Below are positions 1 to 7,665 of a stretch of DNA of 64,000 bases, piece by piece. Under the pieces are notes generated by a model, which did no database searches, was not told where the DNA came from, and worked only from the letters and a program-made list of their open reading frames with translations. A program made the position numbers and the translations under genes. The stretch spans positions 14,114 to 78,113 of the forward strand of contig NZ_LOEP01000030.1 in assembly GCF_001482285.1 (NCBI RefSeq), in the 5' to 3' direction. This DNA comes from Haloferax sp. Q22 (GTDB taxonomy: Archaea; Halobacteriota; Halobacteria; Halobacteriales; Haloferacaceae). Each line of letters begins with the position of its first letter. Within the stretch, counting starts at the first letter, position 1.

Positions 1-430
1 TGACTGGCTATACTCCCCGTACTTCTTGACTGGGGGTTGACGAGTGGGTAGGCCAGACACCTCTTTTGATATAGCTATAGTTCATAACTATACTATCTGA
101 CTATACTAATTTCACAATCAATGCCACCCTGAATGGCGATCATAGACAAGAGCAGTTGCAGACTATAGTTGTATTTCCTACCTATACTCTTCAGTAATAG
201 CCGCTCACTATCCTACAACACTGAGCAGTTCCATGCCCAAATGAGGATCTGGAGAAGATTATCAAGTGTGTGGTCGTGCGAGATCGACGTCAAGAATAGG
301 CGTACTTTCCAGCAGCACACGTCAATCGGCCAGATTAGAGGCATCAACGGAATAGCTCAGCAGTAGCATACAAACTACAACTATACTTCATAACTATAGT
401 ATACATCTATATTTTAAAGATATAGTAATA
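1..430. repeat. AT-rich tract with eight CTATA(C/G)T repeats
   Basis: No convincing gene lies here. The heptamer CTATACT or CTATAGT occurs at 8-14, 75-81, 88-94, 101-107, 163-169, 182-188, 381-387 and 394-400, several inside a longer ATAACTATA context. This density in about 400 bases is unusual in a GC-rich haloarchaeal replicon. The spacing is irregular. It could be an iteron-like or protein-binding tract, or remnant mobile DNA. The left edge is cut by the window. Confidence 0.45.
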
Positions 431-465
431 ACTCACCTCACTGAGGAGACCCAACCAGAACCAAC

Positions 466-786
466 TCAGTTGTCGTTGACTGGGCCTTTATATTTGGATT
501 TGATTTTGTCACCCTCTCGCCACTGCCAGTAGTAGTAGCGATTGTCGTTGATCTCTTTGATCGTAATCGTCGCCTTCGTGGGGACATCATCTGGAAGGTC
601 GTCGGGCCGCTCTTTGAGTTCCCCTTCCGGTGTATCTTCCTCGCGACGAGCCGCGCGCTCCTCGTGTTCGGCCAACTCTTCGGCGTAGCGGGCAACGTCT
701 CGAAGACGGTTCGGTGATGATTCATTGAGGGCATTGACGATTTCGCTGGGGAGATTCGTCGGCGGCGTCGGTGGCTCGTCGGACAT
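466..786 (-). CDS. small hypothetical protein, DUF6788-like
   Basis: This encodes about 106 residues. The acidic, charged N-terminal half (residues 10-65) is followed by a compact C-terminal segment with KATITIKEINDNRYYYWQW and DKIKSKYKG. That C-terminal pattern resembles DUF6788, a short beta-rich domain found in haloarchaeal plasmid proteins; this is a family resemblance recalled from memory, not a search. I chose the ATG at 786 over the one at 813 because the longer form would begin inside the inverted repeat at 803-843, which looks like its control site. The function is unknown; a small nucleic-acid-binding role is only a guess. Confidence 0.7.
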   Translation of the reverse strand: MSDEPPTPPTNLPSEIVNALNESSPNRLRDVARYAEELAEHEERAARREEDTPEGELKERPDDLPDDVPTKATITIKEINDNRYYYWQWREGDKIKSKYKGPVNDN

Positions 787-802
787 CGGCTGTTGACTCG
801 TG

Positions 803-843
803 TTAACCAACAACCGACGCTAATCAAAAATTTTGTTGGTTAA
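803..843. repeat. inverted repeat TTAACCAACA / TGTTGGTTAA, site A
   Basis: TTAACCAACA (803-812) and TGTTGGTTAA (834-843) are perfect reverse complements separated by 21 bases. The spacer is AT-rich (TAATCAAAAATTT) and may hold the TATA element for the gene starting at 786. Two further copies of the same arms occur at 20437-20476 and 26863-26904. Confidence 0.8.
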
Positions 844-871
844 ATTGATGACGCCGACTTCCTGCTTCGAG

Positions 872-1096
872 CTAGGTTACAACGTGCTGCGACGCATCGT
901 CCAACATTCGGGCGCAAGCATAGACCTCCTCGTGGACAAGTAGCGCCAGTTCGTCACTCTGGGCGACAACTTCGTCGCATGAATAGTACTCTGCGAACAC
1001 GCCAGTTGAGCCATCGCTATCCTCAAGCTCGATGATTGAGGTATGCCTCAATCTCTTCGCCACAGTCAAGTCATCGACCAAGTATCGTCGAATCAC
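872..1096 (-). CDS. hypothetical protein, possibly decayed
   Basis: This frame gives 74 residues from a GTG at 1096. The C-terminal part is acidic and contains EYYSCDEVVAQSDELALLVH, which looks like genuine coding sequence. The N-terminal part is less convincing. An ATG at 1103 in another frame begins MTSDSTILGR, hits TGA, then continues CGEEIEAYLNHRA, which hints that a longer gene has suffered frameshifts. No family was recognised. Confidence 0.4.
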   Translation of the reverse strand: MIRRYLVDDLTVAKRLRHTSIIELEDSDGSTGVFAEYYSCDEVVAQSDELALLVHEEVYACARMLDDASQHVVT

Positions 1097-1192
1097 TCGT
1101 CATAGGGGATTGTGGAGACGCATGTGATACTGTTCTGTTGTAGATAGAGATGAAGCCACTTCACGAAGGAAGTAGAAAGTTGAGTACGTTCT

Positions 1193-1597
1193 TCACCCTT
1201 GTGCAGCGACCTCGGTATCGTCAGTCCCAACGCCAAGGTCGTACTCTACGTGGATATCGCTGTACCAGACGACCGGCCGCTTTGATCGGCCATCCTGCTC
1301 AAATTCGACAAGTCCGAGTTCTGCGAGGTCGTTGATAGCGTTCGAGACGTTCTTGATGTCACGATCAACGAGTCGTGCGAGCTCGCGGAGACTCTTCGGT
1401 TCTTCGCGGGCAGTAGTCCGGATAAGTTCGAGATTTTTTTCGCTCAGAACACGTGCAAGTGCAGCCTCGTCTGGAAGTGAGACGCCAGTGTGGTCATCAG
1501 TCAGTTCACCAGCGTCGGCTTTCGCTGCGGCTTCGAGTGCACGGTCGAAGAACTCGTCGTTCGATTCGACGCGGACGGTGAGTGTGTTTTCGGTCAT
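1193..1597 (-). CDS. winged-helix antitoxin of TumE-type TA module (HVO_A0114-like)
   Basis: This is a 134-residue DNA-binding protein from the ATG at 1597. A C-terminal winged helix spans about residues 55-110, with LRELARLVDRDIKNVSNAIN as the helix-turn-helix and LGLVEFEQDGRSKRP as the wing. Haloarchaeal proteins of this type (HVO_A0114 family) are regularly encoded just after a TumE/DUF6516 toxin, as here. It is expected to neutralise the toxin and repress the promoter at the 1927-1975 operators. It is homologous in layout to the gene at 60033-60500, sharing the wing pattern FE(Q/K)DGR(S/A)K(R/K)P. Confidence 0.82.
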   Translation of the reverse strand: MTENTLTVRVESNDEFFDRALEAAAKADAGELTDDHTGVSLPDEAALARVLSEKNLELIRTTAREEPKSLRELARLVDRDIKNVSNAINDLAELGLVEFEQDGRSKRPVVWYSDIHVEYDLGVGTDDTEVAAQG

Positions 1598-1631
1598 GGT
1601 TTGTTGGTTGGTGTAGATGGCCCCTACTGGT

Positions 1632-1919
1632 TTATCGGTGTGTTTCAACTTCGTCTTGGAAGCGTCGAAGTAGTGTTTCTACCCCTGGGAATGGGATTTC
1701 TTCGACGGTATCTCCCTCGTGTCGTTCGTGTACACCGTGATGGTTGTCGTAACGAACGATAGGATCGTCGCCTCCCTTCCGACCGTAGTGAAGCCCGTAT
1801 TTGACACCTTCTGGGAATTTCTCCGATTTGGGAACGCTGAGGATACGGATATGAATAATTTTGTTATCAAACTCGCGGGTGTCTTGATACAGAACTTCGA
1901 CTTCATCGGAGGGTGGCAT
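1632..1919 (-). CDS. TumE family toxin (DUF6516-like)
   Basis: This encodes 95 residues and is the first gene of the module, with the antitoxin 34 bases downstream. Diagnostic features shared with the second copy at 59744 are the N-terminal beta strand with conserved D, the FP(E/Q)G(V/L)KY segment, the RYDN motif and the H-rich stretch before a C-terminal helix. TumE proteins are small toxins of type II TA modules; the molecular target is not evident from sequence. Two inverted-repeat operators lie immediately upstream. Confidence 0.82.
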   Translation of the reverse strand: MPPSDEVEVLYQDTREFDNKIIHIRILSVPKSEKFPEGVKYGLHYGRKGGDDPIVRYDNHHGVHERHEGDTVEEIPFPGVETLLRRFQDEVETHR

Positions 1920-1926
1920 CTACGAG

Positions 1927-1975
1927 TGTTGGTATGTATGCCAACATAATAAATATGTTGGTGGCGGAACCAACA
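1927..1975. promoter_or_regulatory. paired operators of the TumE module
   Basis: Two 20-bp inverted repeats lie upstream of the toxin start at 1919: one at 1927-1946 with arms TGTTGG/CCAACA, one at 1956-1975 with arms TGTTGGT/ACCAACA. They are 29 bp centre to centre. A TATA-like AATAAATA lies between and over them, so binding would block transcription. A similar repeat precedes the second TumE module. Autoregulation by the winged-helix antitoxin is inferred. Confidence 0.65.
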
Positions 1976-2062
1976 GTATCCTTCGAAGTTTGGCATTGAA
2001 GAGTGAGTTCTCAGTTTCGGCGGGACAATATCTCAACCAGTATGGATTGACAGCAATAGTCT

Positions 2063-2143
2063 GGTACCTATCTGCCTTAGGTACTCTAGCACCTAGTTTG
2101 GCATGCTACCACACTTCATATCGGCCAGTAAATATATAATATT
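2063..2143 (+). promoter_or_regulatory. promoter and candidate operator of the secretion operon
   Basis: A strong TATA-like element (AATATATAATATT, 2131-2143) sits about 24 bases before an ATG at 2161, the usual distance for a leaderless haloarchaeal transcript. Upstream are three related half-sites: GGTACCTA (2063-2070), TAGGTAC (2078-2084) and GCACCTA (2089-2095). The last two form an 18-bp inverted repeat. A regulator site is inferred. Confidence 0.5.
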
Positions 2144-2160
2144 CCATCAATCTGGTTGAC

Positions 2161-2208
2161 ATGTACGCACCGCAAGACAATCGGTGTGGAACGATACCGA
2201 ACACATGA
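2161..2208 (+). CDS. possible 15-residue leader peptide
   Basis: An ATG at 2161, placed right for a leaderless start, opens a 15-codon frame (MYAPQDNRCGTIPNT) whose TGA overlaps the ATG of the next gene as ATGA (2205-2208). This could couple translation of the first operon gene to a leader peptide. It could equally be chance, with the downstream gene starting from GTG 2184. No homology is known. Confidence 0.25.
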   Translation: MYAPQDNRCGTIPNT

Positions 2209-2453
2209 TCTCCCGCTCAGTCACCGTCGAAGACATCGATGAGTTGTTCCTCAGGTGGAACGACCATCTCAACGCATCGGCCCTCTATCGGCAAGCCCTC
2301 CGCGACGAGATGCAACTTCGCGACGTTGAGCCGCACGAACTCCGCGCACAACTCTCCGAGGCGCGTGAGTTGGGCTACTCGCTCGATGAGATTGCAACCA
2401 TGACGAGTCGCTACGCCGACCTCCAAGCGCTCGTGTACGACCACACCGAGTGA
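2184..2453 (+). CDS. small hypothetical protein, first gene of secretion operon
   Basis: This encodes 89 residues from GTG 2184, or 82 from ATG 2205; the ATG overlaps the stop of a short upstream frame and is slightly preferred. It is predicted to be almost entirely helical and charged, with two helices around residues 15-50 and 55-85 (LRDEMQLRDVEPHELRAQL). It has no membrane segment. It ends seven bases before the next gene. A regulatory or accessory role in the secretion operon is an inference from position only. Confidence 0.6.
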   Translation: MWNDTEHMISRSVTVEDIDELFLRWNDHLNASALYRQALRDEMQLRDVEPHELRAQLSEARELGYSLDEIATMTSRYADLQALVYDHTE

Positions 2454-2457
2454 CCTC

Positions 2458-2871
2458 ATGTCTGACTCACACTCCCCTACTGACGCTCGCTCCACCGACC
2501 AGCGACGGCCCTCCCGATCCATCCTCCGACACGTCGCAATCGGAAGCGTCCTGTTCACGATCGCTGCTGTCCAGCCAGTTGCCGCACAAGACAGCGTGGT
2601 CTGCAGCGCTGAGAAATTGCCGGGGATGGTCGAGGGCTTCTTCCAGATTACGACGACACTCGGCTTCATTGGGTTAGCAGTCATCTGGCAGGCCGACTCC
2701 CTCGCTGAGATCTTCACCGCCAGCCCCGAACAGAAAAAGCGACTCAAAGTCCACAAGCGCGCAGCACTCAAATCCGCCCTCATCTTGGCGGTGCTCGGCC
2801 CGCTGTACACCGTCGTAGCGTCGATTATGGGGCTCCCACTCGGGGACTGCGTGAACCTCACTCCCTGGTAA
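2458..2871 (+). CDS. VirB2-like pilin candidate, two-TM secreted protein
   Basis: This 137-residue protein has a basic N-terminus followed by a hydrophobic signal segment ending VAAQ (about residues 28-44). The mature part has two membrane helices (about 65-80 and 105-125), separated by a short charged loop KKRLKVHKR. Small proteins with a long signal and two transmembrane helices at the start of type IV secretion operons are usually the pilin (VirB2/TrbC). Cysteines at about 50 and 131 of the mature part could pair outside the cell. The assignment rests on size, topology and operon position. Confidence 0.5.
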   Translation: MSDSHSPTDARSTDQRRPSRSILRHVAIGSVLFTIAAVQPVAAQDSVVCSAEKLPGMVEGFFQITTTLGFIGLAVIWQADSLAEIFTASPEQKKRLKVHKRAALKSALILAVLGPLYTVVASIMGLPLGDCVNLTPW

Positions 2872-2900
2872 GCGCCCCACCAATCCACCTTTGCCCTCCC

Positions 2901-4637
2901 ATGAAGCATCGAGTACCCTCCGTACTGGTAGCCGCGTTGCTCGTGTCGAGTTCCATTATCGGCCTCGCCACGGCACAGCCCCCGAGACCAGGGACTGAGA
3001 CAAACGGCCTCACGGAAAACGAGTCGGCAACGCTCTGGTCTCGCGATAGCGACCGCTACGTCAGCCAACAGGCCTACCAGCAGCAGTACGGCGACGACCG
3101 AACGGCACTCCACCAACTCGCCAACGGGACTGACATTACGTTCACGCGCCCGCCGGCGACGGCCGCAACGTGGACGCGCAACGACTTCGCTGATCTCGAC
3201 GCCGGCGGGCCCGACACGTCGACGTACCCGCCTCATGCGTCACTCGAAGATGGGACGTTCATCGACGATGCGCACGCGACGATTTTCGCAGTCACCCCAT
3301 CGACGCGTGGCCATCTCGATGCAGGTGAGACACCCCTCTATATCGCTCCTAACGGGACAGTTCGTGGCCTCGTCGATTATCGTGTTCGCGTTCCAACCGG
3401 GAACGAAACGGGCAATCAGACCGTCGACTGGGCACTCGTCTCTCACGAGATTGAGAACACCCGTCTGAAAATCGATGGCATCACCGTTGCCTCGACTGCT
3501 GGCACTCACACGCCAGAATTACAGTATCACACCACTCACTCGTGGAGCGCGAATCTCACGCTCGAAGCGACCATCTCTGTCCGCCTCAAGAAGACCGTCG
3601 AGACGACGGTTGGTGGCGAATCCGAGGCAACAGTCAACTACCGGACGGAGACACGAACCGTCTCAGATACACTCGATGCCGAGATTTACGACCTCGCGGC
3701 GTACCCCTACTACGCGCAGTACCCGAACGGGGATACTGGCGTCGCGATTTTCCAGTCCCGGCCGTGGCAGGGCTATACGCTCACCGACGATGAGACCTCC
3801 AGAGTCCGTGGTGTGTGGCGGTTCTACACCGCTCGCAACACGAACTGGGACACACTCGTTACGTCGACCGGGACGTCGACAACTACGGAACAGTCGGATG
3901 CGATTCCCGTGAGGGTTCACGCGTATCCCTCGCAGATCGGGCCGCGAGCAGAGCCCGTTCGTGATGGACCGGATATCATCGACACGTGGGGGGCTGACCG
4001 GGCGTCACCCCGTGAGACGATCGGCGAGAACGTGACTGTCGAAGTCGTCAACCAGTCGTACACGCCCACGTACGGGCTGGCCGTCCGTGCAGAGTCCGTC
4101 GACCGGGAGGCGCTTCGGGTAGGCGGGATCGTTCGCGGCGTGAATGCCACGATTGTCGACCCCCAAGTCGGGTCGGCGCGACAGCTTCGCGAGAGTAACC
4201 TCTCTGTTGAGCTCGTTTCGCAGACGACGTCGAACGCGACGCTTCGAGTTGAGTTGCGCGATAACCAGACGGGTGCGCCAATCGCGTCGAATGGGAGTGA
4301 CCGACAGTACCCGATTGGCGGGCCGTCACACAGCGGCTACATCACGGTGGGTGACCAGCGCGTTGAGACCAACGAGAGTGGCGTCGCAGTCGTCACACTG
4401 GACGAGCCGGGGATCTACACGGTCCGTTACCACCCCGGCACGTGGCTTGGCCACGACCCAGCATATGTGGGCGACACGGCCTCCGTTCGCTGGCACCCAC
4501 TCGGGACTCTCGACGGCTGGGTTGCGTTCGTATTCGAAGTCGGCTGGCAGGCAATTCCGTTCGTCGTGACGTTCTACGCCGGTCGCCGACTCCTCCGCAT
4601 GTTTGGACCGACAGATAGCGACTACCGAAACCAATGA
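2901..4637 (+). CDS. large secreted, membrane-anchored protein of secretion operon
   Basis: This protein of 578 residues has a cleavable signal peptide (residues 1-26, ending IGLATAQ). A beta-rich, acidic ectodomain of about 500 residues follows, with many N-x-S/T sites, then a C-terminal membrane helix (WVAFVFEVGWQAIPFVVTFY) and a short basic tail. Around residues 455-515 an Ig-like or carboxypeptidase-regulatory-like fold is suggested by ESGVAVVTLDEPGIYTVRYH. It lies between the pilin candidate and a lipoprotein, so it is probably a surface component or adhesin of the apparatus. No bacterial counterpart was recognised. Its last four bases overlap the next gene. Confidence 0.7.
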   Translation: MKHRVPSVLVAALLVSSSIIGLATAQPPRPGTETNGLTENESATLWSRDSDRYVSQQAYQQQYGDDRTALHQLANGTDITFTRPPATAATWTRNDFADLDAGGPDTSTYPPHASLEDGTFIDDAHATIFAVTPSTRGHLDAGETPLYIAPNGTVRGLVDYRVRVPTGNETGNQTVDWALVSHEIENTRLKIDGITVASTAGTHTPELQYHTTHSWSANLTLEATISVRLKKTVETTVGGESEATVNYRTETRTVSDTLDAEIYDLAAYPYYAQYPNGDTGVAIFQSRPWQGYTLTDDETSRVRGVWRFYTARNTNWDTLVTSTGTSTTTEQSDAIPVRVHAYPSQIGPRAEPVRDGPDIIDTWGADRASPRETIGENVTVEVVNQSYTPTYGLAVRAESVDREALRVGGIVRGVNATIVDPQVGSARQLRESNLSVELVSQTTSNATLRVELRDNQTGAPIASNGSDRQYPIGGPSHSGYITVGDQRVETNESGVAVVTLDEPGIYTVRYHPGTWLGHDPAYVGDTASVRWHPLGTLDGWVAFVFEVGWQAIPFVVTFYAGRRLLRMFGPTDSDYRNQ

Positions 4638-5476
4638 TTCCAACCGATTCACCGCTTGATAGACGTACCGTCCTTCGAACCGTTGGCGGGGCCGCGCTCG
4701 CCAGCGTTGCCGGCTGCCTCGATGGTAGCCGTAACTCGGGCACAACGACGCCCGACCAGACATCGGCGACGACCGAGCGTGCTGGTCCCCTCTCACGCAT
4801 CGCTGTTGAGGGGCAAGCCATCGTTGTGGAAGTTGATGCTGACGCACCCGTCGAACAGGTGAACCTCATTCAGCCGAATGGGGAACTCTTCGGGAGACGT
4901 GGGCTTGCCGCCGGCGCACGACAGGTTTCGTTCGAAATCGGGACTGCCTACGAGCCCGGTGAGTACCGTGTCGTCGCGTTGGATGGTGACGAAACTGTTG
5001 CTGAGGGTTCTCTCGAGATTAGCCCTCAGATTGAGATTCAGGACGTTGGGCTGTTTCGAAATGTCCCGGATAAGCCGTGGGACGAGGTCTATGGAGATAC
5101 TGAGACAGACCGTCTCAAAAACGGTGAAGCAGTAGTCACCGTGGAGAATCATGGAACAGGTCCTGACGCAGTTGTTGAATTGATATTTGCTGAAGACGTT
5201 CCAAATCCTATTTCGGACCCTCGTGGGAGTGGAATGTACGAAACTGAACAAGTCGTTGTTGCGCCGGGAGAGACAGTTGACCTGTTCAGTAACTCATTCC
5301 CATTCGGTTCAGAATCAGAGAAAGGCATGGGTTGTTCCTCTGAGGGGAACTCTGGACAATTTAGAACCATTATTGAGACCCGAGTTGATGCAGATCAAGT
5401 CTCGAAGTCGTTCGATGTGACGTACTCTGGGTCCAGCAGTATGAGTGAATGTGAGGTCACTATCACGGAGGCCTGA
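4634..5476 (+). CDS. Tat-exported lipoprotein
   Basis: This encodes 280 residues. The N-terminus carries a twin-arginine signal with lipobox: DRRTVLRTVGGAALASVAGC, with the lipid-modified Cys at about residue 28. A Thr/Ser-rich linker and a beta-rich extracellular domain follow, with Ig-like strands around residues 60-120. It overlaps the preceding gene by four bases (ATGA) and is followed closely by the VirB6-like gene. Lipoproteins in type IV secretion operons often stabilise the channel (VirB7-like). This one is far larger, so the analogy is only positional. Confidence 0.72.
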   Translation: MIPTDSPLDRRTVLRTVGGAALASVAGCLDGSRNSGTTTPDQTSATTERAGPLSRIAVEGQAIVVEVDADAPVEQVNLIQPNGELFGRRGLAAGARQVSFEIGTAYEPGEYRVVALDGDETVAEGSLEISPQIEIQDVGLFRNVPDKPWDEVYGDTETDRLKNGEAVVTVENHGTGPDAVVELIFAEDVPNPISDPRGSGMYETEQVVVAPGETVDLFSNSFPFGSESEKGMGCSSEGNSGQFRTIIETRVDADQVSKSFDVTYSGSSSMSECEVTITEA

Positions 5477-5479
5477 CTA

Positions 5480-6541
5480 ATGGTTGACTTAATCGATGTC
5501 GTACTAGAAGGGTTCAAAGACATCGTTGAGTGGATTATCTCTTCGTTCATGGAGGGTTTGCGGTCTGGATACCGAACGTTGTCTGAGGGCATGTTTGGAA
5601 CCCCGACGCCTCAGACCGATGGTGTGTTCATCTTTGGTGATCCAACCAATACGCCTTGGCCAGCGATTCACGATGGACTCATTGGTGGCGAAATAACGCT
5701 CATTGCACTCTTATTGCTCATAATGAGTGTCCAGGGCCGTCATACGATCCGAATATTCAATATCGGTAGTGCATACGAAGCACGAAAAACCAAGAAAACT
5801 GCCTGGGTCGGTGCCGTCTTGATTATCTCTTGGTACTGGATTAGTACCCTCTCACTATTCCTTATTGATGGATTCACCATCGCTCTACTGCCGGATGTCT
5901 CTTCAGTATCCACGGCGATGCTGCGCTTTCTAGGGGGTTCCATCACCAACCCGAGCTTAGGCCTGCTGTTCGCTTTTCTGGGTGGTGTTTCTATGTGGGC
6001 CCTGGAAGCGGTGTTCTACATTCGGACAATTCTCCTCTTCGTCTATCTGTATGGGATGCCGATCGCATTCGCTCTCACCTACGGAAACATCCCAGTTGTC
6101 TCGGATGTTGCAATGGGATTCGCTAAACGCTTCGTCCCGTTGGCTGTTCTTCCACTTCCAGCTGCAATAATATTCAAGGGATACGATCTCTTGTACGTTG
6201 GAGCGTCGCTAACACCTGATTCAGCGTTTCTCAGCTATCTCGTCTCTGTATCTCTTCCACTCATCTCACTCTATGTGACGTGGAAGACGTTCACGTACGC
6301 GACACCCCTCACCGCGAAGGTGATTGGTGGTGCAACGCGAGGCGCAGCCCTCGTCGGCGGCGTCGCAGCCGGCGCGTATGTCGGTGGTGCTGGCGTTGCG
6401 ACGACTGCCGCCCGCTGGGGGCCGAAAGCCGCCGCCGGCCAAGCCCTCGCCCAGCGAGCAGCCGCACAGCGTGACTCGACTGATTACAGCGACGGACTGC
6501 CATCGTACCGGCGGACCGAAAACGAACCTCGAACCCGCTAA
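5480..6541 (+). CDS. VirB6/TrbL-like polytopic membrane protein
   Basis: This 353-residue protein has about seven membrane helices between residues 70 and 270. A cytoplasm- or surface-facing N-terminal amphipathic stretch precedes them, and a Gly/Ala-rich tail (GGATRGAALVGGVAAGAYVG) follows, ending in charged residues. This topology, with a long Ala/Gly-rich C-terminal tail, is typical of VirB6/TrbL channel proteins. It sits directly before the VirB3/VirB4-like genes. AT content rises within 5480-6280 compared with the flanking genes. The role as inner channel component is inferred. Confidence 0.6.
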   Translation: MVDLIDVVLEGFKDIVEWIISSFMEGLRSGYRTLSEGMFGTPTPQTDGVFIFGDPTNTPWPAIHDGLIGGEITLIALLLLIMSVQGRHTIRIFNIGSAYEARKTKKTAWVGAVLIISWYWISTLSLFLIDGFTIALLPDVSSVSTAMLRFLGGSITNPSLGLLFAFLGGVSMWALEAVFYIRTILLFVYLYGMPIAFALTYGNIPVVSDVAMGFAKRFVPLAVLPLPAAIIFKGYDLLYVGASLTPDSAFLSYLVSVSLPLISLYVTWKTFTYATPLTAKVIGGATRGAALVGGVAAGAYVGGAGVATTAARWGPKAAAGQALAQRAAAQRDSTDYSDGLPSYRRTENEPRTR

Positions 6542-6543
6542 CT

Positions 6544-7665
6544 ATGTCGACAGATCAAGACACAGCCGCTCGGCGCATCATGGACCAGTTCGGCGAAGCG
6601 AGTCGCATCCCCTACCTCAATATCGAAGAGGGTGACGTCGGTATCCTCATCGCTCTCCCCATCTGTGGGTTGCTCCTCGCCGGCCTCACGGGCATTGAAT
6701 CACTCGCCGTCCCGCTTATCGCAAGCGGCCTCGGGATGGGCGCGGCCATCGTCTACGTCACCCCCGACCATCTGAACGCGTGGACCTGGACGAAAGACGT
6801 CTATCGATACGCCAAACGGCCCCGGATTACGCTGAGTGCGCCAGAGCACCCTGACGGCCAAACGAACGAGACCGTGCGCAACGAGGGCGGACTCGCGAAC
6901 TACACGCCATTCACACCGGACGAGCGAACCCAAGACCTCACGAATATCGAGCGAGCGTGGCCCGGCGCCGGCGCGATTCAGCGGACTGACGGCGCGATGG
7001 AGGCGTTCATCGAAATCGACCCGGGGAACATGGACTTCGCGATGGCCGACGACTGGGCCCAACTTCAGGATGCAGGCGCCGAGTTCGCCAACAAAGAACT
7101 CGACTCGAAGCTCAAATTCCACGCAACAACCCGGTCATTCCCGGTCGAACAGATCACCGAGACGATCGAGGAGCGACTCACCGACGAAGACGTCACACAG
7201 AACCCAATCTTCCGGGAACTCCTCGAGGAGTATCGGGAGACGCGGCCTAAAGAGATGCGTGACCGCGGCATTCAGCAGGTTCGATACTATATCGGCGTGG
7301 AAGTCTCGCCACTCGAAGTCTACGACCGATACCGTGACGAGGGAACGCCGGCTGAAAAGCTGACGCAGTTCCCCGTGATTGGCATTCTTTTCAACCCGTT
7401 CGTCACACGACGAGAGGACCTCTCCGACGTCGAACGGCGCGCCCAGATGTTCGAGAAGCTGGACGACCGGATCGCAGACGTCCGTTCCGAGTTCATCCAG
7501 CAGGCCTCCGGCTGGTCTGCCCACCGACTCAGCACGGTCGAGTTGTTCGTTCTGAACATGGACTTCTGGAACGGCGAGGAACACGATTTCGAGACCGAAG
7601 CAGACGTAATTCGCGAACAGCCGATTCTCGGTCGCTCACGCCGGGAGGAGGCGTTCGATGCGTAA
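6544..7665 (+). CDS. VirB3/PrgI-like membrane protein of T4SS
   Basis: This protein of 373 residues has two adjacent membrane helices near the N-terminus (about residues 35-75, GILIALPICGLLLAGLTGIE and following). A soluble alpha/beta region runs to the end. The N-terminal arrangement resembles PrgI/VirB3 subunits. The soluble part has the mixed strand-helix pattern of VirB4 N-terminal domains, as in actinobacterial SCO6880-type proteins. Its stop overlaps the start of the VirB4 gene by eight bases, so translation is coupled. It probably anchors the ATPase to the membrane. Confidence 0.6.
   Translation: MSTDQDTAARRIMDQFGEASRIPYLNIEEGDVGILIALPICGLLLAGLTGIESLAVPLIASGLGMGAAIVYVTPDHLNAWTWTKDVYRYAKRPRITLSAPEHPDGQTNETVRNEGGLANYTPFTPDERTQDLTNIERAWPGAGAIQRTDGAMEAFIEIDPGNMDFAMADDWAQLQDAGAEFANKELDSKLKFHATTRSFPVEQITETIEERLTDEDVTQNPIFRELLEEYRETRPKEMRDRGIQQVRYYIGVEVSPLEVYDRYRDEGTPAEKLTQFPVIGILFNPFVTRREDLSDVERRAQMFEKLDDRIADVRSEFIQQASGWSAHRLSTVELFVLNMDFWNGEEHDFETEADVIREQPILGRSRREEAFDA

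Noticed and set aside
2217-3236. Long minus-strand frame of 339 codons opposite the pilin-like and ectodomain genes
   Set aside because: It is the antisense shadow of well-supported plus-strand genes and has an Arg-rich composition not seen in haloarchaeal proteins.
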